In this document: positions 1-8,934 of the stretch, in pieces
Layout: each line of letters starts with the position of its first letter
Numbering within the stretch: the first letter of the stretch is position 1
Origin: an uncultured Bacteroidales bacterium
GTDB lineage: Bacteria > Bacteroidota > Bacteroidia > Bacteroidales > UBA4417
Length of the DNA: 61,848 nucleotides
Reading direction: 5' to 3'
Assembly (NCBI GenBank): GCA_903879715.1
Contig: CAIRMR010000211.1
Coordinates: forward strand, 1-61,848
Translations under genes and position numbers: made by a program
Notes under the pieces: model-generated
Database searches by the model: none
Told to the model about the DNA's origin: nothing
Seen by the model: the letters and a program-made list of their open reading frames with translations, nothing else

Positions 1-257
1 AAGCAAACAAGGTAAAAAAACGAACCCAGTTGAGATTGTTTAACGAAGATAATTCTCAACTAAAACTCAATCTATCTACATAAACAAAGGCTTTCAGAAG
101 GGTTTTCACTTAAATTTGAAAACTTCCGGACGGCTGTGAAACTGAAAAGAATATTAATGAGAAAAAACTGAAAAGAAATTCAATCCTGTTCATCCTGCTG
201 GCTGGAGGAGTGACTGTAAAACCTGATATGCGAGCATTCTGAACAAACATTGTAACA

Positions 258-521
258 TTGGGAGAAGTCTTGGTAACGGTAGCGCTTAAAGGTGGAGCAA
301 CCATAGTAGATCTTGATATCAATGACCTTCACAACCTTAGTGCTGCTGATGTTTATAACCAGGATATTTTGTCTGTTCTGGTCAACCTCGAAAAAGGCTC
401 CCGCAATCATTTACGTTCCTTTTACAGTCTTCTTACTGCAGAAGGAGTAGCCTCCACTCCGTATTATATTTCCACAGAGTATTTCAACCAGATTATTTCA
501 TCTGCACATGAAACAGGTTAA
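258..521 (+). pseudogene. C-terminal remnant of a DUF2202 (ferritin-like) protein
   Basis: The 87-residue frame matches the second half of DUF2202 proteins, a ferritin-like four-helix family of unknown function: a GATI.DLDI.DL segment, then GSRNHLRSF, then YYIS.E.F near the end. The first half of the domain, including the early helices with the E..H iron-type residues, is missing. The frame can open only at a weak TTG and is closed upstream by a stop at 240-242. Positions 1-257 hold no intact frame. A short EHSEQT-like stretch in another frame near 231-248 looks like the SEQTH motif of the lost half, which suggests frameshift decay. I see this as a broken gene; a sequencing error is the alternative. 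The family match comes from memory of the motif pattern. Confidence 0.6.
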
Positions 522-586
522 GTAGTTTGTCCGGATTAAGCGATTATTTTTTCTTGATTGTACTTGTCAAAAAGGCAGATGCTTTT

Positions 587-1195
587 TTATGCTCTCAAAG
601 TTGTTATAAAATTTGAAATTCCGGTAAAGATCATTTGCGCTCCTATGGTAGCAACAATCAAACCATTGATTCGGATAAGCGCGTTCATCAGGTTAAACCT
701 GTTCAGCAGCTTACCAATTCGTATCGCGATGAGCACGAGAAGCAGGTTAATTCCTATTGCAATAGTAATGGCTATAATTGTAACAAGTTTGCCATAGTGC
801 TCCGGAAAAGTCACAGCGGCAGTGATAGTCGCAGGTCCCGCTATCATTAGCATCGCAATGGGTACAGCCGAAAGATCAACTAACTTCACATTCTGGTCAA
901 GCTGAAGAAAGCTGCCTTTCTGCAACCCTGTAATTCCATTATAAAACAAAACAACCCCGCATGTGACCCTGAAAGCATATAACTCTATATGAAATACATA
1001 GGTGAAGATAAAATGTCCCATGAATAAAAATGCAATCAGTATTATCAATGCAGTAAGCGATGATTTTGTGGAGAGGTATCTTAATTCCTTATTGGAGAAT
1101 TGATCCTGTAACGAACTTATAACTAAAATTTTATGTACAGGATTTATCAATGCAATAATCGCTACAATGGCACTGACCAATAAATTAATTTCCAT
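587..1195 (-). CDS. MarC family integral membrane protein
   Basis: This 202-residue, very hydrophobic protein has about six membrane segments. It shows the MarC/UPF0056 pattern: an N-terminal ALINPVHK segment, a central R.T.GVVLFYNGI segment, an AVPIAMLMIAGPATITA loop and a C-terminal RINGLIVATIGAQM helix. The length is normal for the family. MarC proteins sit in the inner membrane. Their substrate is unknown, and the old link to antibiotic resistance in E. coli was withdrawn. It stands alone, divergent from the genes that start at 1859. The ATG at 1195 follows an AT-rich stretch and nothing suggests another start. Confidence 0.85.
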   Translation of the reverse strand: MEINLLVSAIVAIIALINPVHKILVISSLQDQFSNKELRYLSTKSSLTALIILIAFLFMGHFIFTYVFHIELYAFRVTCGVVLFYNGITGLQKGSFLQLDQNVKLVDLSAVPIAMLMIAGPATITAAVTFPEHYGKLVTIIAITIAIGINLLLVLIAIRIGKLLNRFNLMNALIRINGLIVATIGAQMIFTGISNFITTLRA

Positions 1196-1858
1196 TTCAC
1201 TGGACTATTAAACCGGTTTAAAAGCAGGAGTTCAGGTTTACTAAATTGGTACTCCTGTTTCTGCTAACTGTCTCAGGATTTCAATGTCAAAATTAGTCTT
1301 TCTTTCAGCACTAATTTGAAACTATAAAATTTCTCATCTCGGTTGAATCAATGAATATTAAGGACGATATCCATCAGTGAACCTTAATGAATCACCCCGA
1401 GGCAGAGCCTCGAGGTATCAAAATTGATTTTTTTCTTTCCGACCCAGAGGGTCGGGGAATTAAACCACTTTATTATTAAATATAATTCAAACGCTGTTAA
1501 AAAGCATAGAAGTAATATTATCCAAACGACAGAAAAGTTTTTTATCTATACCTCACAACCGATAAATTTAAAATAAAAAAAATAGGACCGCTGGTTTTTG
1601 AATAGTTATGTTTCTAAATAGTTTATGTCCATAACTTCCAGAGAATCATACTAACGGATTGTTGTTTCATTCCATTACAGCATCAAGATTAAAGTTGATC
1701 CATATTATAGTTAGTCATCAAACCTTAAAGAAAACTAAGATGAAAATACTGATTTATTAACATATCTATTTTATTGTCGTATATTAGCCAGAAATATATG
1801 TTTTGTTTAAAAATCGTCAAAATAGTATATGTATCACTTATAACCTAAAAACCAGATT
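1196..1858. other. Gene-free region with two small AGA-loop hairpins
   Basis: No frame here looks like a gene. The notable content is two adjacent short palindromes, at 1398-1412 (CGAGGC-AGA-GCCTCG) and 1439-1455 (CCGACCC-AGA-GGGTCGG). Both have the same AGA triloop. The rest is AT-rich and should hold the promoters of the divergent flanking genes, but I find no convincing TAnnTTTG box. Confidence 0.6.
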
Positions 1859-2287
1859 ATGTTTAACACAGCCCATTTACACCCGTTAATTGTACATTTC
1901 CCGATTGCATTATTGATTGTCGGTTTTGTTGCCGATACGGTCTACCTGCTTTACAAAAAAGAAGTTTGTCTTTCGAAGGTAGGTTTTTACCTGATGCTTG
2001 CAGGTACGCTCGGAGCTGTTGCCGCGGTATTGAGTGGTAATTTCTTTACCGAAGACATGTCAGGAAGTGTTGAAGTTATTCGTGAACGTCATGAAACCTT
2101 TGCAAATATTACAATGTACTTGATGATTGCCGCCAGTATCCTGAGAATTTACCTGGTTCAGAAAGGCAAAGCAGAATCAAAAGCTGCGCTGGGAGTTTAC
2201 ATCCTCTATTTGATTGGCGTTATATTGGTTGGTTATACTGGTATGCTGGGTGGAACAATGGTATTTAATTTTATGATTGGATTATAA
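1859..2287 (+). CDS. DUF2231 domain membrane protein
   Basis: A 142-residue membrane protein with four predicted helices. It carries the DUF2231 signature HLHPLIVHFPIAL at residues 6-18, a second histidine near RERHETFA, and a C-terminal GYTGMLGGTMVF segment. The conserved histidines in a small four-helix membrane protein suggest a heme- or metal-binding redox protein, but the family has no proven function. It lies 33 bp before the lipoprotein rubrerythrin and in line with the flavoprotein at 2993, so the three are probably one transcript. A role in peroxide or sulfur redox chemistry at the membrane is inferred from these neighbours only. Confidence 0.8.
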   Translation: MFNTAHLHPLIVHFPIALLIVGFVADTVYLLYKKEVCLSKVGFYLMLAGTLGAVAAVLSGNFFTEDMSGSVEVIRERHETFANITMYLMIAASILRIYLVQKGKAESKAALGVYILYLIGVILVGYTGMLGGTMVFNFMIGL

Positions 2288-2320
2288 TTAACAATATCAA
2301 TTAACTCTAAATTCAGAAAA

Positions 2321-2950
2321 ATGAAAAAAGTAATGATTTTTGCAATGCTTCTGGCAACAGTGGCATTGATGGCAGGATGTAAATCAAAGAGCGCTAAAGA
2401 AACATCTCCAAAAACGATTGATAACCTGAAAGCCGGCATCATTGGTGAAACCACCGCAAGCGCAAAATATGCTGCCTTTGCTGTAAAAGCCACTGAAGAA
2501 GGATTTATGCCTGTAGCTCAGTTATTCAAGGCTGCTTCAAAAGCCGAAAGCATTCATGCAGCTAATCACCTTAAAGTATTGGAAAAACTTGGCGAAAAAA
2601 TGGACCCTATCGATCCTAAGTTTGAAGTAAAAACTACTAAAGAAAATTTACAGGCTGCTATCGAAGGTGAAACATATGAATCTACAACCATGTATCCTGA
2701 TTTTATTAAGGCAGCCAACGATGAAAATGTTACTGATGCCGTTACTTCATTTACCTGGGCACTTGACACAGAAAAAAAGCATCAGGAGTTCTATCAAAAA
2801 GCTCTCGAAGCTATTGATAAAGAAGCTGTTGCATCACTTCCTACATCGTTTTTTGTTTGCCCAAAATGCGGCAACACATATAATGCTGGAACTGAAACTG
2901 AAAAATGTGATTTCTGCAAGACCCCAAAAGAAAAATATATCGCTATTTAG
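2321..2950 (+). CDS. Lipoprotein-type rubrerythrin
   Basis: Residues 1-20 form a lipoprotein signal ending in LMAGC, with Cys20 as the lipidation site. Residues about 34-165 are a ferritin-like di-iron domain with paired E.xxY and ExxH type motifs (GETTASAKY, AESIHAANH, GETYESTTMY, DTEKKHQEFY). The C-terminus is a rubredoxin-like knuckle with Cys180, Cys183, Cys196 and Cys199. This is the full rubrerythrin layout, a family that reduces hydrogen peroxide with electrons from rubredoxin or flavoproteins. Rubrerythrins are normally cytoplasmic. The lipobox places this one outside the cytoplasm, tethered to a membrane. It sits between a DUF2231 membrane protein and an SQR-like flavoprotein that might feed it electrons (inference). 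Confidence 0.88.
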   Translation: MKKVMIFAMLLATVALMAGCKSKSAKETSPKTIDNLKAGIIGETTASAKYAAFAVKATEEGFMPVAQLFKAASKAESIHAANHLKVLEKLGEKMDPIDPKFEVKTTKENLQAAIEGETYESTTMYPDFIKAANDENVTDAVTSFTWALDTEKKHQEFYQKALEAIDKEAVASLPTSFFVCPKCGNTYNAGTETEKCDFCKTPKEKYIAI

Positions 2951-2992
2951 TTTTCGCATTTAAAATTCTCTTCTTTTACTAAAAAGTCAGTT

Positions 2993-4450
2993 ATGGCAAA
3001 GGTAGTAGTATTGGGTGCCGGTATTGCCGGGCATACTTCCGCGCAGATACTTAAGCGGAAACTAGGACGAAATCACGAAGTTATAGTGATCAGTCCGAAT
3101 ACAAAGTATCAGTGGATTCCATCCAATATTTGGGTGGGCATTGGTCAGATGACTGCTAAGCAAATCACCTTTGAGTTGGCACCGGTTTACAAAAAGCTTG
3201 GCATTGATTATAAACAGGCCAAAGCCACCGCTCTGTTCCCGGAAGGAGATGCCGATCACATGAAACCCTTTGTTGCCATTGAATATACCTCAGCGGATAA
3301 AACCGGTCAGACTGACAAAATAGAATATGATTACCTGGTAAACGCAACAGGTCCAAAATTAAACTTTGGTGCTACCGAAGGGCTTGGTCCCGAAGGATAT
3401 AGTGAATCCGTATGCACCTATACACATGCGGGCCATGCATGGGAGAGATTACAGGAATCTCTCGACAAAATGGCGAAAGGCGAAAAGCAACGCTTCCTGA
3501 TAGGCACCGGCCACCCAACCGCCACCTGCCAGGGAGCCGCTTTTGAATATGCGTTGAATGTGGCATTTGAAATAAATAAGCGCAAACTCAATGATAAGGC
3601 TGAAATAACATGGCTCACCAACGAGTATGAAGTGGGCGATTTTGGGATGGGCGGAGCATTTATACAAAAAGGCGGATACATGACTTCGACCAAGATATTT
3701 ACTGAATCCATTCTTTCCGAGTATGGTATTAAATGGATTAAGCGCGCCGGTATTACTAAACTTGAAAAAGGGAAAGCGCACTACCAAACGCTTGATGGAG
3801 AAATACATGAGCAGGAATTCGATTTTGCCATGCTGATACCGGCTTTTGCAGGTGTTGGAATTAAAGCATTTGCTAAAGACGGCAATGATATCACTGCTGA
3901 TTTGTTTGCGCCAAGTGGATTCATGAAGGTAGATGCCAATTACCAGCCTAAAGACTTCGAAGACTGGTCAGTAGCCGATTGGCCATCGGTATATCAAAGT
4001 CCTAAATTCGATACTATTTTTGCTGCCGGAATTGCATTTGCTCCGCCTCATGCTATTTCAAAACCTATGACAAACAAAAACGGACTGGCTATTTTCCCTA
4101 CACCGCCTCGTACAGGCATGCCATCAGGAGTTATGGGTAAGGTTGTTGCACTGAACATTGCTGAAAGTATACTAAGCGGTCGAATGACGCTTAGTCACAA
4201 AGCATCCATGGGCAAAATGGGTGCCGCGTGTATTATTTCATCCGGCTATGGCCTGCGTGACGGCATGGCTGCTTCCATGACCGTATACCCTATCGTACCA
4301 GATTATGAAAAGTATCCTCAATGGGGTCGCGATAGTTCTTATACCATGGGTGAACCCGGTCTTGCCGGCCATTGGATTAAACTCGTCTTGCATTTTTTGT
4401 TTATTTATAAGGCTAAAGCCAAACCGTTTTGGTGGCTTATCCCCGAATAA
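2993..4450 (+). CDS. Sulfide:quinone oxidoreductase-like flavoprotein
   Basis: A 485-residue FAD/NAD(P)-fold protein with an N-terminal dinucleotide motif (GAGIAGH, residues 8-14) and a second Rossmann region near 166-186. Three cysteines, Cys141, Cys179 and Cys413, fall where SQR has its catalytic trio (128, 160 and 356 in the Acidithiobacillus enzyme). The C-terminal 30 residues are amphipathic and aromatic, as in the membrane-dipping end of SQR. SQR oxidises sulfide to polysulfide and passes electrons to quinone. The length, near 485, is longer than classic SQR (about 430), so it may be a distinct SQR subgroup or a related polysulfide enzyme. A 53-residue reading frame follows 53 bp downstream. 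Confidence 0.75.
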   Translation: MAKVVVLGAGIAGHTSAQILKRKLGRNHEVIVISPNTKYQWIPSNIWVGIGQMTAKQITFELAPVYKKLGIDYKQAKATALFPEGDADHMKPFVAIEYTSADKTGQTDKIEYDYLVNATGPKLNFGATEGLGPEGYSESVCTYTHAGHAWERLQESLDKMAKGEKQRFLIGTGHPTATCQGAAFEYALNVAFEINKRKLNDKAEITWLTNEYEVGDFGMGGAFIQKGGYMTSTKIFTESILSEYGIKWIKRAGITKLEKGKAHYQTLDGEIHEQEFDFAMLIPAFAGVGIKAFAKDGNDITADLFAPSGFMKVDANYQPKDFEDWSVADWPSVYQSPKFDTIFAAGIAFAPPHAISKPMTNKNGLAIFPTPPRTGMPSGVMGKVVALNIAESILSGRMTLSHKASMGKMGAACIISSGYGLRDGMAASMTVYPIVPDYEKYPQWGRDSSYTMGEPGLAGHWIKLVLHFLFIYKAKAKPFWWLIPE

Positions 4451-4503
4451 CCTCATTTTGCAGGGATCAATCCCTAATCCCAAACCGCTAAAACCTTATT
4501 AAG

Positions 4504-4665
4504 ATGATTAAGAAAAATATAGTAAAAGGATATAAAGACGAAGCCTATCCACCAATGCCAACCGGGAATACCCGTTTCTGGCGTAAATTTTTCCCATGGC
4601 AGATTGTACGGTTCTTTGTGCTGAATCTCAAAATTATGCGAATAATTATCGGGGGTCACTCCTAA
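4504..4665 (+). CDS. Small basic aromatic-rich protein after the SQR-like gene
   Basis: A 53-residue frame starts at ATG 4504 and ends at TAA 4663-4665. The product is basic, begins MIKKNIVKGYKDEAYPPMP and has an amphipathic second half rich in Phe, Trp, Ile and Arg (WRKFFPWQIVRFFVLNLK). It starts 53 bp after the SQR-like stop on the same strand. I do not recognise a family. The pattern (polar PPMPTGNTRFW lead, then a membrane-surface helix) suggests a peripheral membrane partner of the flavoprotein, but that is inference. It is short enough to be missed by usual gene calls. Confidence 0.6.
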   Translation: MIKKNIVKGYKDEAYPPMPTGNTRFWRKFFPWQIVRFFVLNLKIMRIIIGGHS

Positions 4666-4728
4666 TCCATTTTTTTCGTTTACAATCTATCGTATTTAAG
4701 ATCTGTCTATTGGTTAGACTGTATTTTT

Positions 4729-5317
4729 ATGAAAATAAAAGCGTTACTTCCCAGCCTTTTTCTCTGCGCCACATCGTTTTTGGGTCAGGTAATTACAAGT
4801 AAAAATGATGCTCTAATCTCAACGGCAGACTCTTTGTTCCAGGTAAAAGATTTTACGAAATCTGCCTTTGCATTTTCTGATGCTTTTAAAGCTACTGCTG
4901 CTAAGATAACCGTAAACTATCGCTACAATGCCGCTTGTTCATGGACTTTGGCAAACTCCGGCGGCAGCGCATTCTTTAGTTTAAATTATATTTCAACAGG
5001 AACAAATTAAACCAATTACGTACTAGAAACGCCTTACCCGACATCCCTGTTAATTTATTATAGCCGGCGGATATTATCTGAATCCTGAACAATCGGCTTC
5101 ATTGTATGATCGGAAGAAAGTGTTCAGAATAAACAATGGTATAAAAATGAAAAGGTGAATTGAGTTAATTCAGCCTCTCAGATATGGGAAATTCTTCTAC
5201 TGTTCAAACTCCGGCTATATGATCCCAAAAGATGATCCTGATATCCTAATTTCAAGTATAAAACTGGCATGGAAAGATTATGACCGAATCCTGACCGAAA
5301 AAACAAAAATCCATTAA
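4729..5317 (+). pseudogene. Decayed secreted protein with TPR end-of-group-like segment
   Basis: The intact part (4729-5010, 93 residues) has a signal peptide (about residues 1-19) and a TPR-like stretch with YNAACSWTLAN...AFF.LN, which resembles the end-of-group TPR found in secreted hydrolases of Bacteroidota. A stop at 5008-5010 cuts it just where the repeat should continue (TGTN-stop-TNY). Beyond that, reading continues only in fragments. One at 5142-5317 (GKFFYCSNSGYMIP.DDPD) ends cleanly at TAA 5315 and looks like the C-terminal end of an alpha/beta hydrolase around the catalytic His position, here Tyr. I read the whole stretch as one broken gene; a short functional secreted peptide is less likely. 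Confidence 0.45.
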
Positions 5318-5419
5318 TACTCAGTATTGTAAAATTTGTTTGTCGATATTCAAGAAATAAAGTCCCCTGTATTAATATCTTCAAACATTTTAAATTACAC
5401 CCAGATAAACAATCTTTAT

Positions 5420-6052
5420 ATGGATAACCGGCAGAACAAAGAGCGGCGATTTTGGGATAAGTTCGCGAAAATTTATGATTCTTTCATAAGTGTAATTTTT
5501 AGCAGTACTTACAAGACCATTCTTGATAACCTGGATTCAGAACTTAACACATCTCTGAATGTTCTTGATATAGGCACAGGAACGGGTATTATTCCATTTT
5601 CCATCTGCTCAAAAGTATCTTCTGTTATTGCTACAGATATTTCGCCCGAAATGATTCAGATTGCTAAGCAAAAACAAGAAAATTCCAACATTAAAAATAT
5701 TGATTTCCAGGTTCAGGATTCATATAACCTGACTTTCCCGGATAATTCGTTTGATGTAGTGATCGCATCCAATTTATTACACTTGCTTTATGAACCGGAG
5801 AAGCCAATAGCCGAAGTGAAAAGAGTATTGAAAGATAATGGAATTTTTATTGCTCCAACGCTTTGTGCATGTGAAAATACCAGAAGCAAAATTATAGCGA
5901 CAGTAATTGGTTCATTGAGTGGATTTAAGGTTGTGAACAAATGGAGCTTTCAGGATTTTAAAAGCATGTTGACGAAAAATGGATTTGTCATTCAAAAAGC
6001 GTTAAGAATTGAGGGTAAATTACTAACAGCCTATATTGTAATGAAAAAATAA
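5420..6052 (+). CDS. Class I SAM-dependent methyltransferase
   Basis: A 210-residue protein with the class I methyltransferase core: motif I VLDIGTGTG near residues 48-56, an acidic ATDISPEMI strand end, QVQDSYNLTFPDNSFD before VVIASNLLHL (motif II), and a post-core EVKRVLKDNGIF. The N-terminal KERRFWDKFAKIYDSF is typical of UbiE/MenG-like and methyltransferase type 11 enzymes. The substrate cannot be told from sequence. I chose ATG 5420, because the frame further upstream (TTG at 5336) adds 28 residues with no family resemblance and runs into the decayed gene. It has no operon partner: the next gene starts 149 bp downstream. Confidence 0.8.
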   Translation: MDNRQNKERRFWDKFAKIYDSFISVIFSSTYKTILDNLDSELNTSLNVLDIGTGTGIIPFSICSKVSSVIATDISPEMIQIAKQKQENSNIKNIDFQVQDSYNLTFPDNSFDVVIASNLLHLLYEPEKPIAEVKRVLKDNGIFIAPTLCACENTRSKIIATVIGSLSGFKVVNKWSFQDFKSMLTKNGFVIQKALRIEGKLLTAYIVMKK

Positions 6053-6200
6053 CAATGTACTTTATCTAACACTATACTACCCGAAATTCAGGTTTTGCTG
6101 CTGAACATCAGCGGATCTTTTCAGGACAAGAAGAAGTTAGGGTTCAGATAACGAGAAAACAGAAAACAACTATCAATTAATCTTATGAAAATGAAAACTC

Positions 6201-7421
6201 ATGAAAATTTTTAAATTACTGGCAATACTTTTATGCTTAACCGAAATGACTTACTCTCAGAATTCAGATGATTTAGTCATTGCAAAAAGAATTAAAATAA
6301 AATCCGCGGTATTGGGAGAAGAGCGTACAATTTATGTCTCTACTCCTGCGGGTTATTATGATTCAAAGGATTCGTACCAGGTTTTGTATGTTATAGATGG
6401 AGTGTCAGAAGTTATAGGACTTGTAAATTCTTTATCAGGTTATGGTGTTTGTCCACAATTAATAATTGTTTCTATCGAAGAAGTTAACCCCGCAAGAGAT
6501 ATGTTTCCTTCTAAGCCCCAATATGGCAGAGGTACTCAGCCAACAAAACCATGGTATACTAAAAAAGAAAATGCTGAATTAAGAGTGTCCCGACCTGGCG
6601 AAAAAATTGGCGAGGCAGATAAATATCTTTCATTTATTGAAACGGAGCTTTTCCCTTTTATCGAAAAGAACTACCGTACAGCCCCTTATCGAATTTGCTG
6701 TGGGCATTCAAAGGGTGGTCTTTGCGTAACCCATGCTTTCGTTTCACACGCAACTATGTTTAATGCGTACATTGCGCTGAATCCTTCTCTTTACTGGGAT
6801 GATGGTTTGGTTATGAAAACGGCAGAGGAAAAACTTGCAAGCCTGGAACTTAAACACAAGCTGTTTTATTTTGATATAGGGGAAAATGAGGTGCCATCCA
6901 CTATTGGAGATGCATTTGATTTTGCCCAAATTATAAGGAAGAATGCATCCGCAAACCTGAGGTGGAAATTCGATTATCTGGAAAATGAAAGCCATAGTAG
7001 CGGAACAGCCTTGGGTATCATTAATTCGCTGAAATTTATATACGAAGACTGGGATTTTGATACAGAAAAAATAAGGACGAATGGAATAAGTGCTATCGAC
7101 AGTTTTTATAAGAATCTTTCAGATAGGTTTGGATACGGGATTTCTTACGATGTAAGCCTTTTAAATAAGTATGGATGGGGATATCTGCGTAACGCCCAGT
7201 ATGAAGAAGCTATAAAAATATTCAAAGAAAATACGGTAAGGTTCCCTGCTTCACCTGATGCTTACAACTATTTAGGAGAGGGATATCTGGCAGCTAAAAA
7301 TACTGATATGGCGATCACTAGTTACGAAAAGGCTATAGAACTGGCAACAGAATTAAAGGATGAAAAAAAAGTGGCATTTTTAAAGAGCAGGATTGAAATC
7401 ATTAAAGCAGGTAAAAGGTAG
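6201..7421 (+). CDS. Secreted esterase-family hydrolase with C-terminal TPRs
   Basis: A signal peptide (residues 1-19, ending YSQ) precedes an alpha/beta hydrolase of the Esterase D / enterochelin esterase (Fes) type. Residues about 28-280 contain the VLYVIDG strand, the nucleophile elbow GHSKGG with Ser170, and a likely catalytic His265 in ENESHSSG. Residues about 305-400 hold two TPRs (LLNKYGWGYLRNAQYEEAIKIF and the following unit). Periplasmic proteins of this layout are common in Bacteroidota and usually annotated as putative esterases. The substrate is unknown; siderophore or acyl ester hydrolysis is possible. Lys at the position after Ser in the elbow (GHSKGG rather than GHSMGG) is a common variant. 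It has no clear operon partner. Confidence 0.8.
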   Translation: MKIFKLLAILLCLTEMTYSQNSDDLVIAKRIKIKSAVLGEERTIYVSTPAGYYDSKDSYQVLYVIDGVSEVIGLVNSLSGYGVCPQLIIVSIEEVNPARDMFPSKPQYGRGTQPTKPWYTKKENAELRVSRPGEKIGEADKYLSFIETELFPFIEKNYRTAPYRICCGHSKGGLCVTHAFVSHATMFNAYIALNPSLYWDDGLVMKTAEEKLASLELKHKLFYFDIGENEVPSTIGDAFDFAQIIRKNASANLRWKFDYLENESHSSGTALGIINSLKFIYEDWDFDTEKIRTNGISAIDSFYKNLSDRFGYGISYDVSLLNKYGWGYLRNAQYEEAIKIFKENTVRFPASPDAYNYLGEGYLAAKNTDMAITSYEKAIELATELKDEKKVAFLKSRIEIIKAGKR

Positions 7422-7491
7422 AACTTATCTTTTAATATAGCATAAAATAAAAGATTTAAGTACAAATATAAGCATCAGGAACCTGGATTAA

Positions 7492-7828
7492 TTAACTTGC
7501 GGTAAGTCTGAAATTAATTTGCTGAACTTTATTCAAAGTATCAAAAGCCGCGTAAAATACAGGGCACCCCATACTGAATTGGCGACTCATATCCCCTCGG
7601 AAGGGAGTAATTGAAAAAACCGCGTTCGGAGTTAGAGGAAAATATATACCCGCCATCACTGTCGGTTTCTACAACCGAAATACCATCGGTTACCATAACC
7701 GATGGTATGCCATTTTCATCGCAAATAACTTTACCATTTATCTGTTTCGCATGTAGATTTGCAATAGCTGAAAGTGCAAGTGTGAAACTCAATAATACAT
7801 TGAGCAGAACATTGACCCTAATTTTCAT
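7492..7828 (-). pseudogene. Frameshifted N-terminal fragment of a calcineurin-like phosphoesterase
   Basis: The first 86 residues hold a signal peptide and the N-terminal immunoglobulin-like domain seen before secreted calcineurin-like phosphoesterases: G.V..DENGIPSVMVTDG..VV.TDSDG.Y.F and YSLPRGYE. After QYGVP the frame runs to an early stop at 7541. Skipping a single T there restores the family sequence VFYAAFDTLNKVQQINFRLTAS in the next frame, up to a stop at 7492-7494. The catalytic metallophosphatase domain is absent downstream. The fragment therefore has one frameshift plus loss of the catalytic part. A sequencing error could explain the shift but not the missing domain. Confidence 0.7.
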
Positions 7829-8238
7829 TATACTAATAACATTTTTTGAAATTACTTTTTCAATCAGTCATTACCAGTGAGCTTCCCTGGCAAGATGCAT
7901 ACATTCAGTGCCAGAACGCCGCTGAGAAACTCAATTTATGACAAAGATATTCTATTAACCCAATTGCTTGCAAAGCTAAATACATGTACAAACAAACACA
8001 GATATAATACTTACTTTTGCATTGTGAAAGGGGTGAAGCCTGAAGATGGAAATCGGGAGTATTTGAACAGAAGTTCAGAAACAGGAAGCTATCGTAAATT
8101 CATTTTGAATTTCAAAATTTCCTGTAAAAATCAAATAGGTATGAGGAAAAGCAAAATCATGCATTCTTCCGCCTTCGGTCCACCGGCAACAAATTTTTTA
8201 GGCTTTATTTTAATAAAAACCATACTGCTATAATTACC
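7829..8238. other. Gene-poor leader region of the Crp/Fnr gene
   Basis: A 118-codon frame at 7877-8233 lies here, but it has no start context or recognisable composition and I do not call it. A TAnnTTTG box (TACTTTTG) at 8012-8019 could drive the regulator at 8239 with a 5' untranslated region of roughly 210 nt. No good TTTG lies at the expected upstream distance, so the promoter is tentative. Confidence 0.4.
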
Positions 8239-8934
8239 ATGAAAACATATACTGTTATCGATGATTGTGTACTTGGCGGGCTTAGTGCTCCGTGTTTTGC
8301 TAAACTGCTGCCGGAAGAAATAGAATTAGTTCAGGAAAGTAAAATTCAGGTATCGTTTCTAAAAGGTGAGACTCTGACCAAGCAAGGTGCATTTGCTTCG
8401 AGCGTATTGTATGTTGTAGCCGGACTAGTCAGGCAGTATGTAATTGGCGATGCAAACCGCAATTTTAACCTGCGTATAATTCGTAGCGGAGAATTTATTG
8501 GTCTTTCGGCTGCCTTCAGCAAGCACACCTATGATTATTCGACTATTGCATTGCAGGATACATTGGTCTGCCTTATCGAGAAAGATGCGATATCAGGGCT
8601 TATAAAAAGCAATGGGAGTTTTGGCTACGGACTCATTAACAGGGTGTTTGAAAATGACAGCTCGATGTACGACACCATCCGCAGTGTGATGTATAAACAG
8701 ATGCATGGAAGACTTGCCGATGTTTTACTTTACCTTGATACGATACATTATAACGATGAGAGTATTTTTGGATTACTATCGCGGACTGAAATCGCGGACT
8801 TTGCAGGACTATCCATGGAAAGCACGGTAAAACTGCTTAAGGAATACGAGAGAGATGGCCTGATAAAGCTTATTAATAAGGACATCAAAATACTGCAGCG
8901 CGACGCATTAATTGAGATTAGTAAGAGAGGGTAG
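8239..8934 (+). CDS. Crp/Fnr family transcriptional regulator
   Basis: 231 residues. Residues about 20-140 form a cyclic-nucleotide-binding-like beta barrel (KGETLTKQGAFASSVLYVVAGLVRQY, then NLRIIRSGEFIGLSA). A long dimer helix follows, then a C-terminal winged helix-turn-helix (LLSRTEIADFAGLSMESTVKLLKEYERDGLI, residues about 178-208). No CxxC cluster is present at the N-terminus, so it is not a classical 4Fe-4S FNR. The Arg and Glu needed for cAMP binding are not evident, so the ligand is unknown. It is monocistronic. Its target is not evident from this window, although redox genes flank it at a distance. Confidence 0.85.
   Translation: MKTYTVIDDCVLGGLSAPCFAKLLPEEIELVQESKIQVSFLKGETLTKQGAFASSVLYVVAGLVRQYVIGDANRNFNLRIIRSGEFIGLSAAFSKHTYDYSTIALQDTLVCLIEKDAISGLIKSNGSFGYGLINRVFENDSSMYDTIRSVMYKQMHGRLADVLLYLDTIHYNDESIFGLLSRTEIADFAGLSMESTVKLLKEYERDGLIKLINKDIKILQRDALIEISKRG

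Noticed and set aside
7877-8233. 118-codon frame before the Crp/Fnr gene
   Set aside because: No family resemblance, mixed composition and no start context; the candidate promoter at 8012 lies inside it.
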